Positions 62,156-64,000 of a stretch of 64,000 bases of DNA are shown here, piece after piece. Position numbers and translations under genes: made by a program. The stretch is from JAOTVV01 sp039591075. Its GTDB lineage: Bacteria; Gemmatimonadota; Gemmatimonadetes; Gemmatimonadales; GWC2-71-9. Numbering within the stretch: position 1 is the first letter of the stretch; every line of letters begins with the position of its first letter. Under the pieces are notes generated by a model. It was not told where the DNA came from, did no database searches, and saw nothing but the letters and a program-made list of their open reading frames with translations. The stretch is from the NCBI GenBank assembly GCA_039591075.1, contig JBDHEI010000030.1:1-64000 (forward strand). Direction: 5' to 3'.

Positions 62156-63616
62156 ATGTCGCGTCAAATGAATCGGTTGGCTGTCGAGTCTCTCACCGGG
62201 GGGCTGCTCGTCGGGATGCTTCTCGCGGGGGCGTGGCGACCCCTACAGGCTCAGGCCGTCGCTCCGGTGCTCGGGTCGTCCGCCCAGGATCGGCAGTCGG
62301 TGACGATCACCGTGTACAACCAGAACTTCGGGCTGGTGCGCGAGGTCCGGGATGTGACCCTGACGCGCGGACAGACCCAGCTCGAGTTCGCTGACGTCGC
62401 CGCGCACATTCAGCCGGAGACCGTGCACATCAAGGCCCTGGGGCGGGAAGGGTCGCTTCGCGTCCTCGAGCAGAACTACCAATACGATTTGCTGAATCCG
62501 CAGAAGTTGCTCGAGAAGTACGTCGGCCGGACGGTCAAAGTGTACCGGTACAACGAACGGACGGGCCGCGACGAGGAGTTCGAGGCCGAGGTGCTCTCGG
62601 TCAACCAGGGTCCGATTCTCCGGATCGGCGGCGAGATCACGTTCAACTTCCCGGGCCGCTTCTCCTTCCCGGAGATCCCCGACAACCTGATTGCCAAACC
62701 CACCCTTCTGTGGCTCCTCGACAGTCGCGAGGCGCGACAACGCCTCGAGGTGTCCTACCTCACGAACGAGCTCAATTGGAAAGCGGATTACGTGTTCGTG
62801 ATCAATGAAGACGACACCCGGGGCGATCTCACTGGATGGGTCACCCTCACCAATCAGAGCGGCGCGACCTACCAGAACGCCCAACTGAAGCTGGTGGCGG
62901 GTGACGTTCAGCGCGTGACGCAGCGGCTCAGGCGCGAGATGCAGATGGACGCAATGCGGGCAGGCGTCGCGCAGGAAGCCGCGTTCGTCGAAGAGAGCTT
63001 CTTCGAGTATCACCTCTACACGCTGCAGCGACCCACGACACTCGCGCAAAACGAGCAGAAGCAGGTGACGCTCCTCGAGAGCCCAGGGGTGGGGGTGCAG
63101 AAGCGCCTGATCTTCTACGGTCAACCGTACTACTATCGGGGATCGTACGGGCAAGTGATGTCCAACCAGAAGGTTGGGGTCTACCTCGACTTCCGCAACA
63201 GCGAGGACAACCGTTTGGGGATGCCGCTGCCGAAGGGGATCGTCCGGGTGTACAAGGCAGACGGGACGGGCGCCCAGCAGTTCATCGGTGAGGATCAGAT
63301 CGACCACACGCCGAGGGACGAGCGGGTGCGCATCAAGATGGGCGAGGCGTTCGACGTCGTGGGCGATCGGCGGCAGATGGAGTACCGCGTGGTGAGCAGC
63401 TGCGTGTCGGAGAGTAGCTGGGAGATCGAGCTGCGCAACCACAAGGACGATGCCACCGAGGTGCAGGTGGTGGAGCCCGTTGGAGGCGATTGGGAAATTC
63501 TGTCGTCCAGCCACGAATGGCGGCGCGTCGATGCGCGGACGTTTACCTACACCGTCAACGTTCCGGGGCGCGGCACCGTGAAGATCGAGTATCGCGTCCG
63601 CGTCCGGTGGTGCTGA
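62156..63616 (+). CDS. Exported DUF4139 domain protein
   Basis: The protein has 486 residues from the ATG at 62156, with AAGGAG upstream. A signal peptide (about 8-33, LTGGLLVGMLLAGAWRPLQAQA) precedes DUF4139 beta-sandwich sequence: VTITVYNQNFGLVREVRDVTL, YLTNELNWKADYVFVINEDDTRGDLTGWVTLTNQSG, and IKMGEAFDVVGDR. The family is of unknown function, exported, and common in Gemmatimonadota and Bacteroidota. Confidence 0.85.
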   Translation: MSRQMNRLAVESLTGGLLVGMLLAGAWRPLQAQAVAPVLGSSAQDRQSVTITVYNQNFGLVREVRDVTLTRGQTQLEFADVAAHIQPETVHIKALGREGSLRVLEQNYQYDLLNPQKLLEKYVGRTVKVYRYNERTGRDEEFEAEVLSVNQGPILRIGGEITFNFPGRFSFPEIPDNLIAKPTLLWLLDSREARQRLEVSYLTNELNWKADYVFVINEDDTRGDLTGWVTLTNQSGATYQNAQLKLVAGDVQRVTQRLRREMQMDAMRAGVAQEAAFVEESFFEYHLYTLQRPTTLAQNEQKQVTLLESPGVGVQKRLIFYGQPYYYRGSYGQVMSNQKVGVYLDFRNSEDNRLGMPLPKGIVRVYKADGTGAQQFIGEDQIDHTPRDERVRIKMGEAFDVVGDRRQMEYRVVSSCVSESSWEIELRNHKDDATEVQVVEPVGGDWEILSSSHEWRRVDARTFTYTVNVPGRGTVKIEYRVRVRWC

Positions 63617-63651
63617 CCGCGTGATGGGGGCCGCTGTCGGCCCGTGGGTAT

Positions 63652-63680
63652 CGGGGGAACAGCAAGCCGCTGTTCCCCCG
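63652..63680 (+). terminator. Hairpin after the DUF4139 gene
   Basis: A perfect 12-bp stem (CGGGGGAACAGC at 63652-63663, GCTGTTCCCCCG at 63669-63680) has a 5-base loop, 35 bases past the stop. It is followed only by a loose TTCTAT run, so it is a probable terminator without a strong T tract. Confidence 0.7.
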
Positions 63681-63710
63681 CTCGAGTTCTATCTGCCATG
63701 ATCCCTCCCG

Positions 63711-64000
63711 GTGCCTGACACCGTCTCGACGGCGTTGATCACCGAGCCGACGGCGGTGTTCGCGTGGCTGGCGGCGCTCGTGGCGGGCATCTTCTGGCTG
63801 AGCAGCCTCCCGCGGCTGAAGAAGCTTTTCGACCTCACGCCACCGGTCATCTACGCGTATTTCATTCCGACCATCTCGACCACGCTGGGGATCACGCCGC
63901 CCGCCTCCACTGCCTACGACTGGATGGTTGCCTATCTGCTCCCGACCGCGCTGCTGCTGCTCATGGTCGCGGTCGATCTTCGTAGCCTGCTGCGCCTTGG
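63711..64000 (+). CDS. DUF819 family membrane protein (3' partial)
   Basis: The frame starts at a GTG at 63711 and is open to the end of the window, with 96 codons visible. It has hydrophobic helices at about 17-33 (FAWLAALVAGIFWLSSL), 48-62 and 73-90 (VAYLLPTALLLLMVAVDL). The YLLPTALLLLMVAVDL segment and the spacing resemble the start of YjcL/DUF819 integral membrane proteins. Function is unknown. Confidence 0.7.
   Translation, partial: MPDTVSTALITEPTAVFAWLAALVAGIFWLSSLPRLKKLFDLTPPVIYAYFIPTISTTLGITPPASTAYDWMVAYLLPTALLLLMVAVDLRSLLRL

Overview
The window is about 64 kb of GC-rich bacterial chromosome, densely packed with protein-coding genes on both strands. I see no rRNA, tRNA, CRISPR array, insertion sequence or prophage gene. 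The gene content best fits Gemmatimonadota or a closely similar phylum, and the sequence is probably from an environmental genome. The reasons are two large DUF5916 outer-membrane proteins, several secreted serine hydrolases and amidohydrolases, DUF4097 and DUF4139 exported proteins, fused ferredoxin-dependent 2-oxoacid oxidoreductase subunits, and a bacillithiol-type redox pair (BrxA/B and YpdA). This assignment is inference from content, not from a marker gene.

Layout. 1-1848 (+): the end of an alkaline-phosphatase-superfamily phosphodiesterase and signal peptidase I. 1895-7729 (-): two runs read leftward. The first is an HlyD adaptor with two MacB/FtsX-type permeases. The second is a short MerR-like protein, a membrane glycosyltransferase and uridine kinase. 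7876-13090: ArsN2-like acetyltransferase, ferredoxin (-), a cobalamin-binding-type protein, bacilliredoxin, GDPD, a secreted sorbosone-dehydrogenase-like protein and an unusual membrane-anchored response regulator. 13131-19419 (-): aminotransferase, DUF5916, DUF4097, MscS and HAD genes. 19575-27928 (+): a second DUF5916, an M20 amidohydrolase, a frame-disrupted D-aminoacylase and two LACTB-like serine hydrolases, of which the second has lost catalytic residues. 27959-34438: an apparent light/stress locus with DUF427, a photolyase remnant, DUF1499 and a fasciclin lipoprotein, together with a metalloprotease and RmuC. 34502-39610 (+): a DUF1579-like protein, glutamate dehydrogenase and a REC-REC-PEP-synthase-like protein. 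39626-45005 (-): threonine dehydrogenase, the fused KorBC and KorDA, an acyl-CoA synthetase fragment and YpdA. 45082-62078 (+): a long codirectional metabolic run. 62156-64000 (+): DUF4139 and a partial DUF819 membrane protein.

The most interesting part is 49461-59976. A MmgE/PrpD protein, a homoaconitase-type hydro-lyase, an isocitrate-dehydrogenase-like enzyme with an altered substrate pocket, a CitD-CitE fusion and CitF are followed by an archaeal-type HMG-CoA synthase, thiolase and DUF35 trio. Together they look like a tricarboxylate interconversion and cleavage pathway feeding acyl-CoA condensation. CitD appears to lack its prosthetic-group serine, so the lyase may work on free CoA thioesters. 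With the 2-oxoacid:ferredoxin oxidoreductase nearby, a reductive-TCA-like direction is possible but unproven.

A second theme is a decaying light-responsive set. A wing-less MerR protein, a photolyase reduced to its two ends, DUF427, DUF1499 and fasciclin lie next to unusually AT-rich promoters that share CTTGAC-type half sites.
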